A DNA stretch of 5,004 bases from Pseudomonas sp. Its GTDB lineage: Bacteria; Pseudomonadota; Gammaproteobacteria; Pseudomonadales; Pseudomonadaceae. Location: NCBI GenBank assembly GCA_003523465.1, contig DQAA01000628.1, positions 1 to 5,004 on the forward strand. The letters run 5' to 3'. The notes beneath the pieces were generated by a model. That model was given only the letters and a program-made list of their open reading frames with translations. It searched no databases and was not told the DNA's origin. Both the position numbers and the translations under genes were made by a program. Of this stretch, positions 1 to 5,004 are shown one piece after another (position 1 is the stretch's first letter; every line of letters begins with the position of its first letter).

Positions 1-356
1 AGGCGCTGGAGCAGGCCGGCTCGGTCCAGGAACGCCAGCGCCTGTGCCAGCGCCTTGGCCGCTTCGTCGGGCAGATGCATGAGCAGGGCGTCTACTTCCG
101 TTCGCTGCACCTGGGCAACGTGCTGTTGCTGGACGACGACAGCTTCGGCCTGATCGACCTCGCCGACCTGCGCATCCTGCCCTCGCCGCTGTCACGCACG
201 CTGCGCCAGCGCAACCTGCGCCATATGCAACGCTACACCGAGGACCGCCGCTGGCTGTTCGAGGAAAACGTCGAGGCCCTGCTCAATGGCTACGCTGATG
301 TGGCTTCGGCACGTAACACCCAGCTGATCCGTCAGCGCCTTCAGCCAACCGAATAA
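1..356 (+). CDS. Kinase-fold LPS core protein (PA4998-like), 3' part
   Basis: Partial gene entering from the left edge; the reading frame is open from base 3, giving 117 visible codons before TAA at 354-356. The ATG at 75 is internal, because the frame continues upstream without a stop. The fragment holds the C-terminal half of a kinase-like fold related to the WaaP/Kdo-kinase (RIO-like) group. A catalytic-loop-like stretch, YFRSLHLGN (visible residues 31-39), is followed by a metal-loop-like LIDLADL (50-56) and then an Arg-rich helical tail. In that loop the usual His-Arg-Asp is Phe-Arg-Ser, so the catalytic Asp position appears to be Ser, while the LHxxN part and the IDLxD aspartates are kept. 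Homologues lie beside msbA/waaL in Pseudomonas LPS core loci and are sometimes named toluene tolerance proteins (recalled). It is probably cytoplasmic and acts in LPS core assembly, but its substrate is unknown. The acyltransferase gene follows after 12 bp, probably in the same transcript. Confidence 0.75.
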   Translation, partial: ALEQAGSVQERQRLCQRLGRFVGQMHEQGVYFRSLHLGNVLLLDDDSFGLIDLADLRILPSPLSRTLRQRNLRHMQRYTEDRRWLFEENVEALLNGYADVASARNTQLIRQRLQPTE

Positions 357-368
357 CGAAAAGCACCT

Positions 369-1574
369 ATGATGGCTAGCGCCCCCCTACTGTCGATCGC
401 CGTATACCTCCTGGCTCTGGGGAGCGCGGCCCTTCTGGTTCGCATCCCTTCACTGGGGCGTAACCTGGACTTGATCGCCGGTCGCTCCAACAGCATCGAC
501 GGCCTGCGTGGCTACCTGGCCCTCGGGGTGTTCATCCACCATGCCGCGATTGCCTGGCACTACCACCAGAGCGGTCAGATCGGCATGCCTCCGGAGCGCT
601 TCTTCGCGCAGATCGGCCAGGTCGGCGTTGCGCTGTTCTTCATGATCACCGGCTTCCTGTTCTGGGACCGCCTGCTCAAGCAGCGGCAGCAGCATGACTG
701 GCAAGCCTTCGCGATCTCCCGTGTGTTCCGTCTCTATCCGCTGTACCTGCCGTTGCTGGCCGCCGTTGTGGTGAGCGTGCTCGCTCTCAGCGACTGGACC
801 CTGATGGAGACACCGGCGCAGTTTCTCAAGCACCTGTCGCTGTGGCTGATCTTCGATCGCCCGGACATCAACCAGTTCGCCGGCACCGGCAACCTGATTT
901 CCAACGTGACCTGGACCCTGACCTACGAGGTGTACTTCTACCTGGCCCTGCCACTGCTGGGGATGATCTTCCTGTACCGCGGCAGCCACGTGAAAACCCT
1001 CGCCTGCCTGGTAGGCCTGTACCTGCTGGCGCAGGTGATCGGCTGGGAGCATTCGCTGAAGAAAAAGTACCTGCTGAGCTTCGCCGGCGGCATCGCGGCG
1101 GCCTACTGGGTCCGCCGGCCGGAGCTGGTGGCCTGGGGCCGGAGCAAGGTGGCGGCGATCGTTGCCGTGGTGTTGCTGGTGGTGGTGATGACCCTGCTGC
1201 GCAAGACCTTCGCGGTCTTCCCGCTGCTGCTGCTGAGCGTGTTCTTCTTCGTGGTGGTGTCAGGCAACGACCTGTTCGGCGCCCTGCGCCTGCCCAGCGC
1301 ACGCTGGCTGGGGGAGATCAGCTACAGCACCTACCTGCTGCACGGCTTCGTGCTGTGGTGGCTGGCGTACCACTATTACCCGCAGATGGGCTTCGCCATG
1401 AGTGATCCGCTGCCCTTCATCGGCCTGATCGCCCTGTGCACCCTGCTGCTGGTGCTGGTCAGCAGCCTGACCTTCGTGGTCTTCGAAAAGCCGGGCATCG
1501 CCAAGGGCAAGCAGCTGGTGCTCAAGCTCAAGCGCGAAGCGCAGCAGCTCGCGCCGAGCGAGAATCAGCGCTGA
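369..1574 (+). CDS. Inner-membrane O-acyltransferase, Acyltransferase-3 / OafA family
   Basis: Complete protein of 401 residues, polytopic, with about 10-11 hydrophobic segments starting at residues 7-24. Family marks are visible. [14 protein letters not shown] (43-58) gives the Arg47-x10-His58 pattern typical of Acyltransferase_3 (PF01757). [10 protein letters not shown] lies at 90-99, [10 protein letters not shown] at 117-126, [10 protein letters not shown] at 182-191, and a late SYSTYLLHG at 318-326. The family moves acetyl or other short acyl groups onto sugar hydroxyls, for example on O-antigen, core or exopolysaccharide. This protein ends soon after the last membrane segment with a basic tail, so it lacks the SGNH domain fused to many OafA proteins. 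ATG 369 is chosen because it lies 12 bp after the kinase stop; an adjacent ATG at 372 is equally possible. The ribosome binding site is weak (purine-rich GAAAAG at 358-363), which suggests coupling to the upstream gene. The 3' end overlaps the convergent acetyltransferase gene by 10 bp. Acceptor sugar and acyl donor cannot be read from sequence. Confidence 0.9.
   Translation: MMASAPLLSIAVYLLALGSAALLVRIPSLGRNLDLIAGRSNSIDGLRGYLALGVFIHHAAIAWHYHQSGQIGMPPERFFAQIGQVGVALFFMITGFLFWDRLLKQRQQHDWQAFAISRVFRLYPLYLPLLAAVVVSVLALSDWTLMETPAQFLKHLSLWLIFDRPDINQFAGTGNLISNVTWTLTYEVYFYLALPLLGMIFLYRGSHVKTLACLVGLYLLAQVIGWEHSLKKKYLLSFAGGIAAAYWVRRPELVAWGRSKVAAIVAVVLLVVVMTLLRKTFAVFPLLLLSVFFFVVVSGNDLFGALRLPSARWLGEISYSTYLLHGFVLWWLAYHYYPQMGFAMSDPLPFIGLIALCTLLLVLVSSLTFVVFEKPGIAKGKQLVLKLKREAQQLAPSENQR
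1565..1574. repeat. Perfect 10-bp palindrome shared by two convergent stop codons
   Basis: TCAGCGCTGA is its own reverse complement. It forms the last bases of both the membrane acyltransferase (+) and the small acetyltransferase (-), so each protein ends in Gln-Arg followed by TGA using the same ten base pairs. No T-run follows on either strand, so it does not look like an intrinsic terminator. Confidence 0.9.
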
Positions 1575-2179
1575 CGCGCGTAATCGAGAAAGGCCTGGAT
1601 ATCGTCACTGCAGAGCTTCTCCATGACCTGGCGAAGCTCCGCTTGCGGCCAGTCCCACCAGGCTGCCTGCAGCAGCTCGGCGCGAACCTCTTCAGGGAAG
1701 CGCCAGTTGATCACCTTGGCCGGATTGCCGCCGACGATCGCGTAGGGCGGCACATCCCGGGTCACCAGCGCTCCCGCCGCGACAATGGCGCCATGCCCCA
1801 CCGTCACCCCTGAAAGAATGCTGCTGTTGGAACACAGCCACACGTCGTTGCCGATCACCACGTCGCCGCGGGTGCCGTTGTAATCCTTGATATGTGCGGC
1901 CTCGGCGAGCATCGCCGGGAAGGGATAGGTGGTCACCCAGTCGGCACGGTGATGCCCGCCCAGGAAGATCTGCACGCCCTCGGCAATCGAGCAATAGGCC
2001 CCGACCTTCAGCGTCGAACCCTCCTGCCAGTCATGCACCTCGGGCAGCCCGTAGCTGCCGATGCCGAACTCGTACTGTGGATAACGCGCCTTGAAGCGCG
2101 CCCGGCCACGTTCGATATGAGGCAATTTGCGGATCGCGCGCTTGGCGCGCTTTTCCAGAAATCGTGCGATCCAGCCCAT
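1565..2179 (-). CDS. CatB/XAT-type left-handed beta-helix O-acetyltransferase
   Basis: Complete, 204 residues, close to the usual 200-220 of xenobiotic-acetyltransferase-like hexapeptide enzymes, which use acetyl-CoA to acetylate hydroxyl groups. Hexapeptide turns are visible as [13 protein letters not shown] (59-71) and in the run [19 protein letters not shown] followed by [13 protein letters not shown]. The loop [14 protein letters not shown] (74-87) matches the family's active-site loop, with His77 as probable catalytic base. [15 protein letters not shown] precedes a C-terminal helical tail ([12 protein letters not shown]...). The first 36 residues are unusually basic ([20 protein letters not shown]) and may form an extra amphipathic helix. 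Although CatB-type proteins are often labelled chloramphenicol acetyltransferase, the position after two glycosyltransferases argues for acetylation of a surface sugar in the cytoplasm (inference). The ATG at 2179 lies 6 bp past the GT2 stop, with CGGAG at 2190-2194 as a slightly distant ribosome binding site. It is the last gene of the - strand group. Confidence 0.88.
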   Translation of the reverse strand: MGWIARFLEKRAKRAIRKLPHIERGRARFKARYPQYEFGIGSYGLPEVHDWQEGSTLKVGAYCSIAEGVQIFLGGHHRADWVTTYPFPAMLAEAAHIKDYNGTRGDVVIGNDVWLCSNSSILSGVTVGHGAIVAAGALVTRDVPPYAIVGGNPAKVINWRFPEEVRAELLQAAWWDWPQAELRQVMEKLCSDDIQAFLDYARQR

Positions 2180-2185
2180 CGCCGG

Positions 2186-3070
2186 TCAGCTCCGTTCCAG
2201 AGGGGAGAAGAACAGCCGGCCGAGGCCGCGCCAGGTCTTGCGGGTGAAGGCCCGCAGCGGGATCTGCGCCAGCAGTTCGCGGGCCAGCTTGCGGTCACGG
2301 TTGGCCACCTTGAGGAACATCGAGTTCAAGGCCTTGAACTTGACCTCCTCGTAGGCCGGATGATCGCTGAACAAGGCGTAGGTGCGCAGGATGTTGTCGA
2401 TCATGAACCGGTGGTTCTTGTAGGAGTTGGTGGCGTGCTTGCGGTAGCGCGCCATCAGTACGTTCAGGCCATCGATGAAATAGCCGGCGCGGGCAATCTT
2501 CAACTCGATCAGCAGGTCTTCGAGGCGGATGTTCTCATCGTAGCCGCCGACCTTTTCCAGGGCCTCGCGACGAATCAGCAGGGTCGGCGCCGGCGGGAAC
2601 GGCGTACGCTCGAGGAACACGTCCTCGAAGTTGGCCCGGCGGAACGGCACGTCCCGACGCTGGCGCTTTTCCGGGAACAACTGGCCGTTGGAGTCGATCA
2701 GCTCGATGTTGCCGGCGCAGATCCCGACCTCGGGCTTGTCCGCCATGTACTCGACCTGGATGGCGATGCGCTCCGGCTTCATGATGTCGTCGGAGCCGAA
2801 CGGCGCGACCAGCGAGCCTTTCGAGCGGGCGATGCCGTCGTTCAGCGTGCGGGTCAGCCCCTGGTTTTTCTGGACCTTGAAATCGAAACCGTGGATGGCC
2901 TGCAGACGCTGGATGCGCTCGACGCTGTCGTCGGTGGAACCATCGTCGATCACCAGCAGCTCGATGTTCGGGTACGTCTGGTCGAGCACGCTCTGGATGC
3001 TCTCCTCGATGTACGGGCCGTGGTTGTACGAAGCGATGATGACGCTTACCAGGGGTTGCTTGTCGGTCAT
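2186..3070 (-). CDS. wapR: GT2 family glycosyltransferase, WapR-like (putative core rhamnosyltransferase)
   Basis: Complete, 294 residues, a GT-A fold family 2 enzyme with no membrane segment, so probably cytoplasmic. Visible motifs in order: VSVIIASYNHGPYI (8-21), the nucleotide-binding DDGSTD (42-47), GSDD (92-95) in the DxD metal/nucleotide-sugar position, an acceptor-loop region FPPAPTLLIRREAL (158-171), and VGGYDENIRLED (174-185), where Glu184/Asp185 fit the usual catalytic base. In P. aeruginosa the gene next to ssg is wapR, which adds an alpha-1,3-linked L-rhamnose to the core to make the form that accepts O-antigen. Length, family and order fit that assignment, but donor and linkage are inferred from synteny, so the symbol is provisional. 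Its ATG overlaps the stop of the upstream glycosyltransferase (ATGA at 3067-3070), and an AAGGAA site lies 5 bases upstream, so translation is probably coupled. Confidence 0.85.
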   Translation of the reverse strand: MTDKQPLVSVIIASYNHGPYIEESIQSVLDQTYPNIELLVIDDGSTDDSVERIQRLQAIHGFDFKVQKNQGLTRTLNDGIARSKGSLVAPFGSDDIMKPERIAIQVEYMADKPEVGICAGNIELIDSNGQLFPEKRQRRDVPFRRANFEDVFLERTPFPPAPTLLIRREALEKVGGYDENIRLEDLLIELKIARAGYFIDGLNVLMARYRKHATNSYKNHRFMIDNILRTYALFSDHPAYEEVKFKALNSMFLKVANRDRKLARELLAQIPLRAFTRKTWRGLGRLFFSPLERS

Positions 3071-4221
3071 GCCGGTTCCTTGTTCGCCTTGGCCAGGCCG
3101 GACTCGATCAGGTCCAGGTACTGCTGGCGGAATACGTCGATATCGTGGTTGTTCTGCAGGTACTGGTAGGTCTGCTCGCCCTTGGCCCGCAGGGTCTGCT
3201 CATCGAGGGCCAGGTAGCTGTCCAGCGCCGCGGTGAGCTGGGCGACATTGGCCGGCTCCACGGCAATACCGCCCGCCCCTTCGATCAGCGGCAGCATCGC
3301 CGGCACGCTGGAGGCGATCACCGGCAGACGCCCGCTCATGCCTTCGAGCAGGGCCAGGCCGAGGCCTTCGGCCAGCGACGGCATGGCCCAGATATCGAAG
3401 GCCCGCACGTATTGCAGGGCGTTTTCCTTGAAGCCCAGCAAGTGCGCGCGACCGGCCAGGCCCAACTGGTCGATCTCGGCCTGGAGCTTCTGCTGCTCGC
3501 GACCGGCACCGATGATGGCCAGCTGCGCCTGGGGATACTTGTCCTTGAGCGCGGCGAAGGCCTTGAGCAGATGGGTATGGCCCTTGACCGGCACCAGCCG
3601 GCCCAGCGCACCGACCAGCCGCGCATCCGGCGCCAGGCCCAGCAGTTCACGGGCTTTTTCCCGCGGGTGCTGCAGCGACTCGGCCTGGGGAATATCGATG
3701 GCGTTGGTGATGGCGTGGGTGTTCTGCTCGGTGAAACCGCATTTGCAGTCGATCAGGTATTGCTTCACCGCCGGCGACACGCCGACGAACTGCCAGTGCC
3801 GGTCGACCAGGCGCTCGGTCTGGCGGCGCCGGTAGAAGCGGTCGTACTCGCCAAAACCGTGGGAGATACCAATGCACAGCGGGATCTTCAGCCAGCGGTT
3901 GAGCTGCAGCATCATGTTCACCGGCTTGAAGCGGTTGCAGATGACCACGTCGAAGCCTTCCTTGCGGCAGAAGCGGTACAGCTTCCACAGCGCCAGCAGG
4001 CGCATGCCCTTGAGGGCCTTGTCGCTGAATTCGAAATACACCGAATGATCGGAGCGGCTCGCCGGCTCGTCCGGCCCTGGCTTGCCCTTGAGGAACGCCA
4101 TGGTGGTTTCAAAGCGCGCGGTCGGCAGCGCCTTGACGATCTGCTCCGCCAGGTCGGCGAAGTCGTGACGCTTGATGTTGTAGTCCGGCTGCAACTGCAA
4201 AACCTTGAAACGTCGCGTCAT
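3067..4221 (-). CDS. ssg: GT4-type GT-B glycosyltransferase, Ssg-like
   Basis: Complete, 384 residues. This is a GT-B fold enzyme that would move a sugar from a nucleotide donor to an LPS or polysaccharide acceptor on the cytoplasmic face. The N-terminal domain contains ISHGFGEYDRF (119-129) and the linker strand FVGVSPAVKQYL (145-156). The C-terminal donor domain opens with VGALGRLVPVKGHTHLLKAF (203-222), with Arg208 and Lys213 in the usual phosphate-contact positions, then LAIIGAGREQQKL (234-246). The EX7E motif is SLAEGLGLALLEG, with Glu285 and Glu293. Synteny with dnpA-like and wapR-like genes matches Ssg (PA5001), which is reported to affect LPS, exopolysaccharide and surface motility in pseudomonads. 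The symbol rests on family and order, not on a sequence search. The start at 4221 is supported by AGGAAG 4 bases upstream (4226-4231). Its 3' end encodes the ribosome binding site of the next gene and overlaps its start. Confidence 0.87.
   Translation of the reverse strand: MTRRFKVLQLQPDYNIKRHDFADLAEQIVKALPTARFETTMAFLKGKPGPDEPASRSDHSVYFEFSDKALKGMRLLALWKLYRFCRKEGFDVVICNRFKPVNMMLQLNRWLKIPLCIGISHGFGEYDRFYRRRQTERLVDRHWQFVGVSPAVKQYLIDCKCGFTEQNTHAITNAIDIPQAESLQHPREKARELLGLAPDARLVGALGRLVPVKGHTHLLKAFAALKDKYPQAQLAIIGAGREQQKLQAEIDQLGLAGRAHLLGFKENALQYVRAFDIWAMPSLAEGLGLALLEGMSGRLPVIASSVPAMLPLIEGAGGIAVEPANVAQLTAALDSYLALDEQTLRAKGEQTYQYLQNNHDIDVFRQQYLDLIESGLAKANKEPA
3076..3081 (-). promoter_or_regulatory. 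Ribosome binding site of the wapR-like gene, inside the ssg-like coding end
   Basis: AAGGAA on the - strand ends 5 bases before the ATG at 3070. The same bases encode Lys-Glu near the end of the upstream glycosyltransferase (NKEPA-stop). Together with the ATGA overlap this fixes the start and suggests coupled translation. Confidence 0.75.
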
Positions 4222-4225
4222 GGGG

Positions 4226-4231
4226 CTTCCT
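4226..4231 (-). promoter_or_regulatory. Ribosome binding site of the ssg-like gene
   Basis: AGGAAG on the - strand lies 4 bases upstream of the ATG at 4221 and supports that start. It sits in the only real spacer of the - strand gene group, so this gene has its own translation initiation rather than coupling to the upstream stop. Confidence 0.7.
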
Positions 4232-4248
4232 GATAATCCTGGTTGATG

Positions 4249-4270
4249 CCGGGGACGCTGACCGTCCCGG
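4249..4270 (-). promoter_or_regulatory. GC-rich hairpin in the dnpA-ssg spacer
   Basis: The arms CCGGGGACG (4249-4257) and CGTCCCGG (4263-4270) pair over 8 bp with one bulged G (4251) and a 5-base loop. The hairpin starts 5 bases after the stop of the deacetylase gene on the - strand and ends 17 bases before the ssg-like ribosome binding site. It is followed by CATCAACCAGG rather than a T-run, so a Rho-independent terminator is unlikely. It could be a pause or processing site, or protect the upstream mRNA end; the role is inferred only. Confidence 0.55.
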
Positions 4271-4275
4271 TGTGC

Positions 4276-5004
4276 TTACTTGCGCTTCACGACCCACAGC
4301 AGTTCGTGCCGGCGCACCGCCTTGCGGAAGAATTCGTTCTCGCCGAACGGCGAACCGCGCCGGCCCGCCAGCAGGCGTTGCAACAGACGCCGCAGGCGGC
4401 GCTTGAACGGCGGGGATGGCTGCAGGTCGTGCATCATACCCAGCGCCATGGCCTTGTCGCATTGATGCCGGGCATCCAGCGACAGGCTGTAGGGCAGCCA
4501 GGTTTCCTCGCCTTCGGTCACCGGTGGCAGCGCCACGCCAGTGCCGGTATCGCCCATGGGCCAGCGGTCGTTGTCATGCAGGTGGTTGGCGTAGCCGAGC
4601 AGGGTCTGCGGCTGCCAGGCCAGGCCCTGCAAGGCCTCGAGCACGGCCTGCTGGGCACAGAGATGGTCGGGGTGCGGATCCAGCAGCGGGTGCGGCAGCA
4701 CGATCACTTCCGGCCTGGTGGTCTCGATGAGGACGCGCAGGTCGGCGAGCAGGTTGTTCCAGCTTGGCACGCCGTCATCACCCGGCAAGGCCAGGCTGTT
4801 GAGCTGGCGGAAGGGCCGGGTGTCCGTGGTATCGGCCTCGCGGGAGCCGAAGGGCTCAGCGGGAGAAGCCTGCATCACCGACAGCTGCAGGCAGAAATAG
4901 CCCAGCTGCACGCATTGCGCCTCCGGCACTCCGGCCCAGCGCGGCACCGCGATGCTGTCCCAGGTCCGCAACCGGCCCTTGAGCCGCGCCGCCTCGACCC
5001 GGTC
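4276..5004 (-). CDS. dnpA: PIG-L/LmbE family de-N-acetylase, DnpA-like, 3' part
   Basis: Partial gene running off the right edge; 242 codons are visible before TAA at 4276-4278. The frame stays open to base 5004 and the first possible start inside (TTG at 4971) is internal, so the true start lies outside. The fragment contains LPHPLLDPHPDH (visible residues 103-114), the second histidine-rich metal motif of PIG-L/LmbE zinc deacetylases. The N-terminal HPDDE-type motif expected in this family would lie beyond the window. A loop YANHLHDNDRWPMG (about 138-151) and a very basic C-terminal helix (KRRLRRLLQRLLAGRR) follow. Family members remove N-acetyl groups from amino sugars. The neighbouring ssg-like and wapR-like genes point to DnpA (PA5002), reported to affect LPS and fluoroquinolone tolerance/persistence in P. 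aeruginosa. The substrate here is unproven. The basic tail could hold the protein at the inner membrane (inference). Confidence 0.82.
   Translation of the reverse strand, partial: DRVEAARLKGRLRTWDSIAVPRWAGVPEAQCVQLGYFCLQLSVMQASPAEPFGSREADTTDTRPFRQLNSLALPGDDGVPSWNNLLADLRVLIETTRPEVIVLPHPLLDPHPDHLCAQQAVLEALQGLAWQPQTLLGYANHLHDNDRWPMGDTGTGVALPPVTEGEETWLPYSLSLDARHQCDKAMALGMMHDLQPSPPFKRRLRRLLQRLLAGRRGSPFGENEFFRKAVRRHELLWVVKRK

Noticed and set aside
450..1052. A 200-codon open frame on the - strand inside the membrane acyltransferase
   Set aside because: In-register antisense shadow of a gene with strong family motifs; its translation is rich in Gln, His and Val with no recognisable domain.
842..1405. 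A 187-codon + strand frame inside the acyltransferase gene
   Set aside because: Out-of-frame reading rich in Gly, Arg, Pro and Ala, typical of shifted frames in GC-rich DNA, with no domain or initiation signal.
1547..1574. Possible bidirectional terminator at the convergent junction
   Set aside because: Only a 5-bp stem (GCTCG/CGAGC at 1547-1559) and the 10-bp palindrome are present, and no T-run follows on either strand. The sequence is also coding on the + strand.
369..1574. O-antigen ligase WaaL, expected here by synteny
   Set aside because: The protein shows the Arg-x10-His, [10 protein letters not shown], RxxRLYP and [10 protein letters not shown] motifs of Acyltransferase-3 and not the large periplasmic loop of WaaL.
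1565..2179. Chloramphenicol resistance gene (catB)
   Set aside because: The fold and catalytic loop match the CatB/XAT group, but the gene sits tightly packed after core glycosyltransferases in a chromosomal locus without mobile-element marks. A surface-sugar acetyltransferase is more likely.
1892..3169. A 425-codon open frame on the + strand across the acetyltransferase and GT2 genes
   Set aside because: It is exactly in codon register with the real - strand genes, so its stops would require TTA, CTA or TCA codons in them; these are rare in GC-rich Pseudomonas genes. Its translation has no recognisable motif, and it crosses a gene boundary.
3145..4233. A 362-codon open frame on the + strand opposite the ssg-like gene
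   Set aside because: Same in-register antisense effect. The - strand frame has clear GT-B motifs, an EX7E pair and a ribosome binding site, while this one has no such support.

Overview
The window looks like part of a Pseudomonas chromosome (putida/fluorescens-like rather than P. aeruginosa itself). The DNA is GC-rich with strong G/C preference at third codon positions. The gene set and order resemble the lipopolysaccharide (LPS) outer-core region next to msbA/waaL in P. aeruginosa, where from memory the order is kinase-like PA4998, waaL, wapR, ssg, dnpA. The species cannot be fixed from the sequence alone.

Layout: two gene groups converge. On the + strand, the 3' part of a kinase-fold LPS gene (1-356, entering from the left) is followed 12 bp later by a complete membrane acyltransferase of the Acyltransferase-3/OafA type (369-1574). 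On the - strand, reading from right to left, are the 3' half of a PIG-L/LmbE deacetylase (dnpA-like, 5004-4276), a GT-B glycosyltransferase (ssg-like, 4221-3067), a GT2 glycosyltransferase (wapR-like, 3070-2186) and a left-handed beta-helix acetyltransferase of the CatB/XAT type (2179-1565). Coding density is very high. The only noticeable spacer is 54 bp between the deacetylase and the GT-B gene, and it holds a GC-rich hairpin and a good ribosome binding site. The two glycosyltransferases overlap by ATGA, the acetyltransferase follows after 6 bp, and the two convergent operons overlap by 10 bp at a perfect palindrome.

How the genes fit together (inference from families and context): the deacetylase, two glycosyltransferases and small acetyltransferase probably act on the cytoplasmic side to build and decorate core sugars or a related surface glycan. 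The membrane acyltransferase would O-acylate a glycan at or across the inner membrane, and the kinase-like protein belongs to LPS core maturation. The point that differs from the P. aeruginosa arrangement is that two unrelated acyl-transfer enzymes stand between the kinase-like gene and wapR, where the O-antigen ligase gene waaL lies in P. aeruginosa. I see no RNA genes, insertion sequences, CRISPR arrays or phage genes, and no clearly novel system. The points most worth checking are the altered catalytic loop of the kinase-like protein, the acyltransferase pair and the palindromic shared gene end.
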